From contig NZ_NEEY01000018.1 of the NCBI RefSeq assembly GCF_002252085.1, positions 1 through 33,576 on the forward strand: a stretch of DNA of 33,576 nt, written 5' to 3'. Every line of letters begins with the position of its first letter. Position 1 is the stretch's first letter. Positions 26,233-33,576 of the stretch are shown here, piece by piece. Source of the DNA: Aerococcus sp. 1KP-2016. Lineage in GTDB: Bacteria > Bacillota > Bacilli > Lactobacillales > Aerococcaceae. Both the position numbers and the translations under genes were made by a program. The notes beneath the pieces are model-generated. The model was not told the origin of the DNA. It searched no databases and was given only the letters and a program-made list of their open reading frames with translations.

Positions 26233-27639
26233 TTATTTTGCTTCTTCTGGTTTAATCAATTCGTAGATTGCTTCAGCATAAATTGAAGCTGAACGTAATA
26301 AATCACGTACGGCTAAAAATTCATTTGCTTGGTGCATGGTATCAATTGAATCTGGGAATAAAGCACCATAAGCTACACCACGTTCCAATAGACGACCGTA
26401 TGTACCACCACCGATTGAACGTTCGTGGCCTTTTTCACCAGTTTGGTTTTCGTATACAGCTAGTAAAGTTTGAACCAATGGATCATCAGCTGGTACATAG
26501 TGAGGTTTTTTGTTTGTCTTTGTACCATCTACAAATGTGTAATGGTAAGTTTCACCATGTTTTGCAAAAGTTGCATCGATTTCACTGTATTCTTTGCCAC
26601 GAGGTACGCGGATATTTAATACAGTGTACAATTTACCATCTTCTTCGCCAATTAAACCTGGGTTTACCGTTACAGTACCCATAATTTCATCTTCATGAGC
26701 GATACCTAGACGTTCACCATAGAAGTCTTCGTGTACCAATTCACCTAAGAAACGTAAAATATCATCTTTAGCTAAATCATCATCTAATTGAAGTAATAAT
26801 TTTGCTAAGAAAGTAGCAGCATTGAAACCAATACTTGGGTTCATCGCATGTACCCCTTTACCTTCAACTGAAATAGTGTATTCATCGTTATCTTGGCTTG
26901 TGATAATGGTAATATCAGGATTTGCTGCTTGGAAATCTGCAATAATTTGATCAGCATTTTCTTTAATACCAGTTACTACTGCATGTGCTTCACCTGGTAC
27001 CATGTTTTCACGAAGGCCACCTTCAAATGAAACTAATTTGTCGCTACGTTTTTCAAAAAGTAACTTAGCAGAATACATACCTTTTTCACCATTAATAATT
27101 GGGAAATCAGCATCTGGAGAGAAACCAAAGTCAGGTTTATCTTCAACCTCAAAATAACGTGTTACACCCTTCCATTCGCTTTCTTCATCAGTACCAACGA
27201 TAAAGCGAACACGTTTCGCTACAGGTAAACCTAATTCTTTGATTACTTTCAAGCCGTAGTAAGCAGCCATTAAAGGACCCTTATCATCTGAAGCACCACG
27301 CGCATAAATACGTTCATCGCGCACTTCAGGTTTAAATGGATCAGTGTCCCATTTGTCATCAACAGGTACAACATCAACGTGTGCTAACACACCTAACGTT
27401 TCATCACCTTCACCATATTCTGCATGACCTGCAAGATTATCAATATTCTTCGTTGTAAATCCATCACGGTCAGCAATTTTTAAGAATACTTCTAATGCTT
27501 CTTTTGGACCTGGTCCCACTGGCGCATCAGCAGTTGCCTTACTGTCGTCACGGACACTATTTACACTTAATAGAGTGAATAAGTCTTTCATTAAATCATC
27601 TTTACGATTGTTGATTTCTTCTTGCCAATTAATTGTCAT
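26233..27639 (-). CDS. pepV: Dipeptidase PepV (M20 family)
   Basis: Broad-specificity, zinc-dependent dipeptidase, 468 residues, cytoplasmic, used for the last step of peptide use in lactic acid bacteria. The residues equivalent to the Lactobacillus PepV zinc site are all present: His87 in LGVLAHVDVVP, Asp119 in GASDDKGP, Glu153/154 in GTDEESEWKG and Asp177 in FSPDADFP. A C-terminal His lies in SIDTMHQANE. The start ATG follows AGGAGG. It is immediately followed by the rRNA methyltransferase gene and is divergent from the symporter remnant. Confidence 0.95.
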   Translation of the reverse strand: MTINWQEEINNRKDDLMKDLFTLLSVNSVRDDSKATADAPVGPGPKEALEVFLKIADRDGFTTKNIDNLAGHAEYGEGDETLGVLAHVDVVPVDDKWDTDPFKPEVRDERIYARGASDDKGPLMAAYYGLKVIKELGLPVAKRVRFIVGTDEESEWKGVTRYFEVEDKPDFGFSPDADFPIINGEKGMYSAKLLFEKRSDKLVSFEGGLRENMVPGEAHAVVTGIKENADQIIADFQAANPDITIITSQDNDEYTISVEGKGVHAMNPSIGFNAATFLAKLLLQLDDDLAKDDILRFLGELVHEDFYGERLGIAHEDEIMGTVTVNPGLIGEEDGKLYTVLNIRVPRGKEYSEIDATFAKHGETYHYTFVDGTKTNKKPHYVPADDPLVQTLLAVYENQTGEKGHERSIGGGTYGRLLERGVAYGALFPDSIDTMHQANEFLAVRDLLRSASIYAEAIYELIKPEEAK

Positions 27640-28074
27640 AAGAATCCTCCTAGTTATTTATCTACGTTACTTATCTTACCACATTTTTGCTTGTAACTCA
27701 CTTCATTCGACTATTAAATTGTAAGTAGATTGGTTTTATCAAGACAAAAAGGAAAAATTTGCAACCTTTCACTAGTCGCAACAAAATTTTGCATTTATGA
27801 AATCGGATACATTTCTTGTACTTTTTTCACATATTTAGGCGAAATATCTGATAATATTTCCAGTTTTTATATGGTTTTAGCAAAATTTACAATAAAACGA
27901 TTACATTTTTAATATTTATGGTCTATAATTTCTTTATTTTAAAAGCTTTCATTATCACAAAGCATTCTGACACCTGTACGCGAAGGTTATCACAAGTTAA
28001 TTTTTGCAATTATTTGTAAGCGTTTTTTTATAAAAGTTTTTGGTTTTTAGCTAAAGACCAGAAGAAGGAAAATA
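27640..28074. other. Divergent intergenic region pepV / symporter
   Basis: 435 bases, AT-rich. It holds the pepV ribosome site and a TAAGAT box at its left end, and a cre-overlapped promoter at its right end. A 60-codon plus-strand frame at 27730 lacks a ribosome site and conservation features, so I do not call it. Confidence 0.5.
28004..28034 (+). promoter_or_regulatory. Promoter with overlapping cre-like site for the symporter
   Basis: TTGCAA (28004-28009) and TATAAA (28029-28034) are 19 bases apart. Between them TGTAAGCGTTTTTT (28015-28028) matches the cre core except the final CA. CcpA binding here would block the polymerase, as expected for a sugar transporter. Confidence 0.4.
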
Positions 28075-29304
28075 ATGGCACAAGGTACTTCAACAAAAGA
28101 AATCATTACACACACAGAAGATGACGTCCGCCCTTTCAGTATGCGTGATAAGATTGGTTACATGTTTGGCGATTTAGGTAACGACATGAGCTTCATGCTT
28201 CAATCCATGTTTCTTATGGTCTTCTATACGGAAGTTTAGGGCGTAGACGCTGCTCAAGTTGGGCTACTATGAATGATTGCCCGCTTTGTAGACGCCTTTA
28301 CAGATGTCGGCATGGGAATTATCGTTGATAAGTCACCAAGAACAAATGAAGGTAAATTTAGACCTTGGATTCGACGTATGGCTGGTCCAGTAGCAATTAC
28401 CAGTTTCCTAATTTATCAAACTGGTCTACAAGATATGGGTATGGGTTTTAAAATTGTCTATATGTATATTACTTACCTGTTGTATGGGTCAATATTCTAT
28501 ACAGCGATTAATATCCCTTATGGTTCTATGCAAGCAGCCATTACAAGTAATCCAACTGAACGTACACAATTATCACAATTCCGCTCAATGGGGGCAACCA
28601 TTGCGCAATTAGTTATCGGTTCAGTTACACCTTTAATCATCTATAAAACCGTTAACGGACAAGAAATTGTGAAAACTGATAGCACCTTTACCATTCTAGC
28701 CGGTGCCTTCTCACTATTAGCCGTATTATTCTACTTCTTCTGCTACAAGCTAACGACTGAACGCGTTGATGTTGATGCAGGTTCTGTTGACGAAAATCAC
28801 ACAGAAAAACAAGGCTTCGTAAAAGAATTATTCATTACCATTAAAGGTACATTTGGTGCATTGAAAAACCGTTCACTTATCGGAATCATTTTCACTGCTC
28901 TGTTTATGATCTTAGGTCAGTTAATGATTTCTTCAATCAATAACTACTTATTCCCTAACGTATATAATTCTTCAGATGCTCTATCTCAATTTAACATACT
29001 TAACCCTATTATCGCTTTAGTAATCGCTACCCCAATCGCTCCAATCATTGCTAATAAGATTGGTAAAAAAGAATTCGGGATTTTAGCTTTCGGACTAAGT
29101 GCATTAGCATTTGGTAGCTTATTCTTTATCCGTCCCGAAAACGTATTGGTATTTATGGCCATTGCAGGTGTCGGTATGTTTGGATTCTTCAGCTTTAATG
29201 TTGTAATTTGGGCAATCATTACTGACGTTATTGATAACATTGAAATCGAAACACATCATCGTCAAGATGGCCAAGTATACTCACTTTACAGCGAAAAAAC
29301 TTAA
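28075..29304 (+). pseudogene. GPH-family (MelB-like) sugar:cation symporter, two nonsense mutations and C-terminal loss
   Basis: Secondary sugar transporter of the glycoside-pentoside-hexuronide family (MFS_2). The ATG at 28075 follows AAGGAA. The N-terminus has SMRDKIGYMFGDLGND and the second helix MFLMVFYTEV. A TAG (28237-28239) and a TGA (28270-28272) each stand where a Trp is expected (YTEVWG, GLLWMIARFVDAFTD). The frame then stays open through several helices and the conserved DQG/YSLYS region. It breaks at about residue 405, where relatives (about 450-480 residues) continue with two more helices. One base lost at about 29290 would continue the family frame a little (AKKLNP) before it degenerates. 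The sugar is unknown, and the cre site supports catabolite control. An internal start at 28273 leaves a non-functional fragment. Confidence 0.85.
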
Positions 29305-29344
29305 CCCCCTATTCCAATCGTTATTTCTACAAAAAAACATAAAA

Positions 29345-29367
29345 AGTAGCGACAAATAATCGCTACT
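29345..29367 (-). terminator. Terminator after the pseudouridine synthase gene
   Basis: AGTAGCGA pairs with TCGCTACT. On the minus strand TTTTTATGTTTTTTT follows, which points to the convergent minus-strand operon. Confidence 0.65.
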
Positions 29368-29379
29368 CTATTCAATCTT

Positions 29380-30153
29380 TTATTCAAATATATCTAATGG
29401 TTGTCCGTCGAATATAGCCTTACGCAAGGCATCTCCATTTACTTGGACGTATTCGCCTGCTTCGAGTTCTTCTGGTAAGACCAACTGACCAATTCGTTGA
29501 CGATGCAATTGTAGTACTTGGCAGTCAATGGCTTCGAACATGCGCTTCACTTGATGGAATTTACCCTCTGAAATGACAACACGGGCGAGTGATTCACCAC
29601 TTTCTACATCGACTTGGTCAATAAACAATTCAGCTGGCTTGGTGATATCGCCTTGGCCGATATTCAAACCCTTGGCGAATTTTTGAATGTGACTTTCATC
29701 CAGTAAACCGTCGACTAAGACAGCATATTCTTTATCCACATGTTTGCGTGGCGACATTAAGTCGTGGTTGAATTGACCGTCGTTTGTAATCAACAAAAGC
29801 CCGGTGGTATCTTTATCCAAGCGACCTACTGGAAAAGGCTCATAGGTTAATACAGTTTCCTCATCTAATAGATCAATCACTGTTTCCCAGCGATTGTCCT
29901 CCGTTGCGGAGATAACCCCCTCTGGTTTGTGAAGGATGATATAGACAAATGGTTCATAGGCAATTACTTGTCCATCTACCTCTACAATGTCATTTTCTAC
30001 ATTCACTGCTTGGTTGGCCTTTTTAGCTGGTGTGCCATTCACATATACTGCAGATTGCTTAATTAGATTTTTGACGTCGGTACGCGAATATGGCGTCATA
30101 CTCGCGACAAACCGGTCAAGTCGTTGGTTCGTTTTGATATTTTTATTGGTCAT
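29380..30153 (-). CDS. RsuA-family rRNA pseudouridine synthase
   Basis: Isomerises a uridine of 16S or 23S rRNA (RsuA, U516; or RluB type). The 257 residues comprise an N-terminal S4 RNA-binding domain (QRLDRFVASMTPYSRTDVKN to VYVNG, about 10-40) and a catalytic domain with GRLDKDTTGLLLITNDG, Asp113 being the nucleophile. EGKFHQVKRMFEAI also matches, typical of this family. The start codon overlaps the end of the flippase gene by 11 bases, so they are co-translated. The RsuA/RluB/RluE distinction cannot be made by eye. Confidence 0.9.
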   Translation of the reverse strand: MTNKNIKTNQRLDRFVASMTPYSRTDVKNLIKQSAVYVNGTPAKKANQAVNVENDIVEVDGQVIAYEPFVYIILHKPEGVISATEDNRWETVIDLLDEETVLTYEPFPVGRLDKDTTGLLLITNDGQFNHDLMSPRKHVDKEYAVLVDGLLDESHIQKFAKGLNIGQGDITKPAELFIDQVDVESGESLARVVISEGKFHQVKRMFEAIDCQVLQLHRQRIGQLVLPEELEAGEYVQVNGDALRKAIFDGQPLDIFE

Positions 30154-31965
30154 ATTTACTCATTCCTAATTTTGCTCGTAAGCGTTTGGCCTTGTCACCT
30201 AGTAAGATGTCCAAGATTTTAAAGCGAAGACCGCCGATACCATATACCAAGATACCGACTGCCGCAACAATCACCATTTGGAGAATTTGTTGGAAAAGCG
30301 AGTGTTCTGGTGACAAGATATAGCGACGTAAGAATTGATTCACTAGCCATGTTGCAACACCCATTGCAGCAGCTAAAATCACAATGCCTCTGATTTGGAC
30401 GAATAATTCGGCAACTGAGAAATTAATGCGGACGTGTAATCGCCATAGATAAAAGGCTGCAATAGCGACAAAGGCTATGGCAGTCGCAATTTGGGCACCC
30501 GGTGTCCCGAAGAAAGCAAGCATTGGCAATTGTAATGCCAACTTAATGATCATCCCCACTAGTAAGCCAAAAATTGCTTCCTTAAAGAAGGACATCGATT
30601 GCATCATAGCTACTAATACCGCAAATAACCCCATAGTGATGGCTACAAAAGCCGATAATTGTAGTAATGACGTACCCATTGGATCATACGAATAGATAAA
30701 GGCATATACAGGCTCAGCAAGAACTGCCATACCAATGGCTGATGGCAACATAACCAAAGTAAATAGCTTCAAGTTATGCATGACTAGCGCCTTGGTATCA
30801 GGGAAGTCGTGGTTGGCACGGCGGTCGGACCGTCGCGGATGGCGTCTGTCTGCCATTTTATCCTCAATCTTACGTTTTTCTTCAGAGAAGGTTGCGGAAA
30901 TAACGGAAATTGACGTTGACCCGATAGCAACCGCAAGCGACACGATGATGGTCACCAATTTATTCGCGTTGGCACCGAAAATCGCGTATTCATTAATCAG
31001 CTGGTCGCGAGATAAATCAGAAACCCGCTCCATAATTGGCATATAGGTATTCAAATCAATCAAGCGCGACAATTCTATTGCCGAACCGGAAATGATGAAC
31101 GGAATCGCAATTGAAATAATTTCAATCAATAAGCGAACTGTCGACACATCCGCCTCTTCCTCCACCGCGTACAAAGCCTCTTCCTTGGCATACACTTTTC
31201 TATATTTGGAAAAGAAATACGCTAGGGTTGCTAGGGCTGCCAAGCACCAATGAAGGCTGCAAAAGTGGAATGGGTCACGGCTAAGACCATATCACCGCCG
31301 CGAATAATACGGATAATGTATACCGCTGCAAGCATGTAGATTACACGCAAAATTTGTTCTGCAATTTGTGACATCGCAGACGGTTTCATATCTTGATGCC
31401 CCTGGAAGTAACCGCGGATAACCGAAATTGTCGGTAAGATCACAAGTGCTGGTACCAATGAACGAATGGTCAAGACGACTGACTCAAAATTTCGCGCCGG
31501 CGTTGATTGAGCCAATTGCGATGCGAAGGTCCATAATAATATCCCCCCGAGAATTCCCGTCATTGACATTAAAATTAAACCGGAACGAAATAGGCGACGT
31601 CCCGTTTTATACTGACCGCGCGCATTATAATACGCCATTTGTTTGGCAATAGAATCAGGTACCCCCGCAATGGTAATCGATAAGAAAATCGCATAATAGT
31701 TATAACCAATATTAAACAAAGAATTGGCTTCATTGGCTATTTGCGGGTTCCCCATCCAGCGATACCAGGGGATCACATATAATACCCCTAAAATACGTGA
31801 AATCATCGAAGCCGCTGACATCCAAGCCGCTCCTGTGTTCATCTTCTCCTGCGCTGACGCAGATTGTTTCATAGGCTGTGGTTCAGCCGGTACTTCATCT
31901 GCCACCAAAACGACAGTATCTTCTATTTCATGGTTCCGACGCATATTCGGATCATCTACACCCAT
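30143..31965 (-). pseudogene. MurJ/YtgP-type polysaccharide (lipid II) flippase, frameshifted
   Basis: Multi-spanning membrane exporter of the MOP superfamily (YtgP/MurJ-like), proposed to flip lipid-linked cell wall precursors. The first part (31965-31231) has a charged N-terminal tail, then AAWMSAASMISRILGVLYVI and GVPDSIAKQMAYYNA. It shifts out of frame after STFAAFIGA. The second part (31243-30143) resumes with AALATLAYFFSKY and continues to the end, with a basic cytoplasmic loop near RRHPRRSDRR. One T missing at about 31240-31244 would join them into about 607 residues with 14 or so helices. Its start follows GAGGAG. The rsuA-like gene overlaps its stop. A sequence error is plausible because both halves are well preserved. 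Confidence 0.85.
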
Positions 31966-32143
31966 ACTGAATTACTCCTCATTATTTAAATTCTTTGATT
32001 TGTTCCATATCGAAAAACACTTAGCTTTCATTCTAAACAATAAAGCCAAGCATTTCAATTGAATCACATTTAAAAACACTTAAAGATTCAATAAACCTGA
32101 TAGCTAACAGTGCCATCTATACAAGCATACCCCTATAAAGCAA
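31966..32143. other. Gap between flippase and DUF1524 gene
   Basis: Contains the flippase ribosome site and a possible minus-strand hairpin (CTTGGCTTT with AAAGCTAAG, about 32025-32055) followed by TGTTTTTC. It may be a second terminator. Nothing else is seen. Confidence 0.35.
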
Positions 32144-32171
32144 AAACGACCAGAAAAAATTCTGGCCGTTT
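32144..32171 (-). terminator. Terminator of the DUF1524 gene
   Basis: AAACG-a-CCAGAA pairs with TTCTGG-c-CGTTT around an A-rich loop. On the minus strand TTTTTGCTTT follows. It is just after the stop at 32180. Confidence 0.7.
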
Positions 32172-32179
32172 GGAGAAAA

Positions 32180-33424
32180 TTATTTATTATCCTCTTTAAT
32201 GACACGTAAGGACTCATTAATTTTGGTACCGTGAATATCTTTCCACCATTCCCATCCGTTTTTGCTACCACCTATTATGAATGCGGCAGCACCTGATGGC
32301 GTTTTAAAAGTGTAATCTTCAGCAAAATATCTTGAAGTGGGCGTCTGTACCACAATCCCTTCTTCTACTAATTTTTGCCTATTTTCTTTTAAATTATCAG
32401 CATTATTTTTTTCAGCGTCAATATTTACTTGAGAACCAGCATATACAGTAACCGATTCATCTTTATTTAAGTATCCACTTGCCTGAATGTTATGCCAATT
32501 GATAAAAATATTTCTCTCAATATTATGATCATAATTCGCTTTCGACCTTAAGTATGGATACATTGATATTAATTTGTCACCAATATCGTTACTTCGCCTC
32601 TCTATAAAATCTGCATTCCATTCTGTATATTGATATAAATTTTTGTTCATCTTGATATGTAATGTGTTTTCAAAAATTTTTTTCTTCCTATCAAAATTAA
32701 GATTACCAGCCTTAGAATTATCAACTTTTGCTACTAATGTTAAATTACCAATTGTATTAATTATTTCAGTATATTCTTCGCCCGAAACTCCTGCTTTTTC
32801 AGTCCAATACTCATTTTCCGTTTGTGGCATGATATGTTCAATTGAAAGGCTAGACATATCTAATTTAGCGGAATTATCCTTATTTTCAATTTTTTCTAAC
32901 AACCATCGCGTTAGTCTCATTGCATAAGCATTAGCCATCTGAAAATTAGATTTTAAAGATTTATCTGTTGGCAATGCCATCTGATTATTTCTATTTTTTG
33001 TTATCAAAACAAAAATTACGATATCTACAATGTGTTCATAACCGTACTCTTCAGCGTAATTTCTTATATTTTTTAAAGCCGTTGGAAAGATTTTATTAAT
33101 TCTACTTGTGGCATCATTATTAAAATATCGTCTAATTTGATAATTATTAATTATCTCAATAATTTCGTAGAATTGACTTTCTGAAATCAATTTATCATGA
33201 TGAAACATTTCTGATATTCCTAGAACTAATGGTGCTGACATTTTGCTGTCAATACTCTGGAAATCAGCAATAATTTCTTTATAGTTTCCCTTTGGATCTG
33301 TTAAGTATAACAAGTTAAAGTATTTGCCAAATCGCACTAGTTTTTCTAACAGACTTATTTCAGACGATATTCCATGTTCGGAAAGCCAATATTCTTTAAA
33401 TGCTTGATAAATTGTAAAGAACAG
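32180..33424 (-). pseudogene. GmrSD-like (DUF262/DUF1524) restriction protein, N-terminal part missing
   Basis: C-terminal half of a Type IV restriction-like defence protein. In order: the linker that follows DUF262 (about the first 150 residues), the DUF1524 His-Asn-His nuclease with SIEHIMPQTENEYW (catalytic His) and IGNLTLVAKVDNSKAGNLNF, then a DUF4357 domain at the C-terminus (TPSGAAAFIIGGSKNGWEWW). GmrSD/SspE proteins need the N-terminal DUF262 NTPase with its DGQQR motif, which is absent. The frame is open up to 33424, where a TAA stands directly next to the apparent end of an insertion sequence. A GTG at 33337 could start a 385-residue stub, but it has no clear ribosome site. The gene is clearly AT-rich compared with the core. 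It was probably a working defence gene before the insertion. Confidence 0.8.
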
Positions 33425-33432
33425 TTATAAAA

Positions 33433-33479
33433 TGTAGGAAAATGACAATGTAAAATTGTTGGTTTTCCTACATTTTTTA
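33433..33479 (+). repeat. Inverted repeat at the apparent left end of an insertion sequence
   Basis: TGTAGGAAAA (33433-33442) and TTTTCCTACA (33463-33472) form a 10-bp inverted repeat with CAAT/ATTG inside, followed by TTTTTT on the plus strand. A TGT terminus fits IS21-type ends. The hairpin could also terminate transcription entering from outside. The precise IS boundary and target duplication cannot be fixed without the other end. Confidence 0.45.
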
Positions 33480-33520
33480 TATACTCTTCTTATCCCCTAT
33501 AGAATTGGAGTGGAATAGGA

Positions 33521-33576
33521 ATGAGAAGAGATATCAGAGAAGGAGTGAAAAAACATATGATTGATGGCATAAAGCC
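33521..33576 (+). mobile_element. Start of a probable IS21-family transposase gene (partial, runs off the window)
   Basis: An open frame begins at ATG 33521 after GGAATAGGA (or at ATG 33557 after AAGGAG) and reads MRRDIREGVKKHMIDGIK to the window edge. This short basic helix resembles the N-terminus of IstA proteins (a region ending DGIKPN before the helix-turn-helix), but only 18 codons are available. Its position next to a TGT-ended inverted repeat and a truncated gene supports an insertion sequence. Confidence 0.4.

Noticed and set aside
27730-27912. 60-codon plus-strand frame before the symporter
   Set aside because: No ribosome site or recognisable features; lies in an AT-rich divergent promoter region.
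28237-28272. Stop codon reassignment (UGA/UAG read as Trp) in the symporter
   Set aside because: UGA and UAG end other intact genes here (for example mvaD ends in TGA), and the gene also lacks its C-terminus.
33508-33530. Sequence resembling the guaA 3' end (GGAGTGGAATAGG versus GAGTGGGAATAA) as a second attachment site
   Set aside because: The match needs indels, lies in a ribosome-binding region of the transposase-like gene and is 31 kb from the integrase on the wrong side of guaA.

Overview
The window looks like chromosomal DNA of a low-GC Gram-positive bacterium of the order Lactobacillales. The evidence is the AT-rich sequence, strong AGGAGG-type ribosome binding sites, a T-box leader on pheST, CcpA (cre) sites, a complete mevalonate-pathway operon, PepV and a FGGY gluconokinase. 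An Aerococcus-like organism is my best guess, but the genus is inference only.

Left edge (1-2395): the decayed lysogeny module of a temperate phage or related integrative element, abutting the 3' end of guaA, a known integration hot spot. It reads repressor (frameshifted), a small structured RNA with its own consensus promoter and terminator, an Abi_2/AbiF-type HEPN protein, then a tyrosine integrase that is both interrupted and missing its catalytic Arg. Only the RNA plus Abi unit looks intact. The Abi frame has no ATG/GTG/TTG at its expected N-terminus. It appears to begin at AUU, with its Shine-Dalgarno inside the 3' arm of the RNA's terminator hairpin. This is the most interesting locus in the window.

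Core block 1 (2398-8438): guaA on the minus strand, divergent from the plus-strand operon mvaK1-mvaD-mvaK2-fni, which converts mevalonate to IPP/DMAPP. A 730-base non-coding block follows (8439-9166). It holds a 281-bp palindromic element with perfect 15-bp terminal inverted repeats and a cloverleaf-like interior, then degenerate ~40-bp tandem repeats.

Core block 2 (9167-18679, mostly minus strand): a DUF2877 (AllH-like) gene, a decayed metQ-mtnN pair (methionine uptake and MTA/SAH salvage), azlC-azlD, a double-ATPase ABC protein, murB (frameshifted), a small two-helix membrane protein (plus strand), a GNAT acetyltransferase, tsaE and pta. Core block 3 (18824-27639, minus strand): gluconokinase, pheT and pheS (frameshifted) behind a T-box, an HxlR regulator overlapping an HD-domain gene, a SpoU-type rRNA methyltransferase and pepV.

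Right edge (28075-33576): a GPH-type sugar symporter pseudogene with two Trp-to-stop changes and a lost C-terminus, an rsuA-like pseudouridine synthase coupled to a MurJ/YtgP-type flippase (frameshifted), and a 5'-truncated DUF262/DUF1524 (GmrSD-like) restriction gene. The break in the last gene coincides with what looks like the end of an IS21-type element.

Five genes (repressor, mtnN, murB, pheS, flippase) each carry a one-base deletion that would be repaired by lengthening a short homopolymer. Because pheS and murB are normally essential, at least some of these are more likely sequence errors than true pseudogenes. The metQ, integrase and symporter lesions are substitutions and look like real decay.
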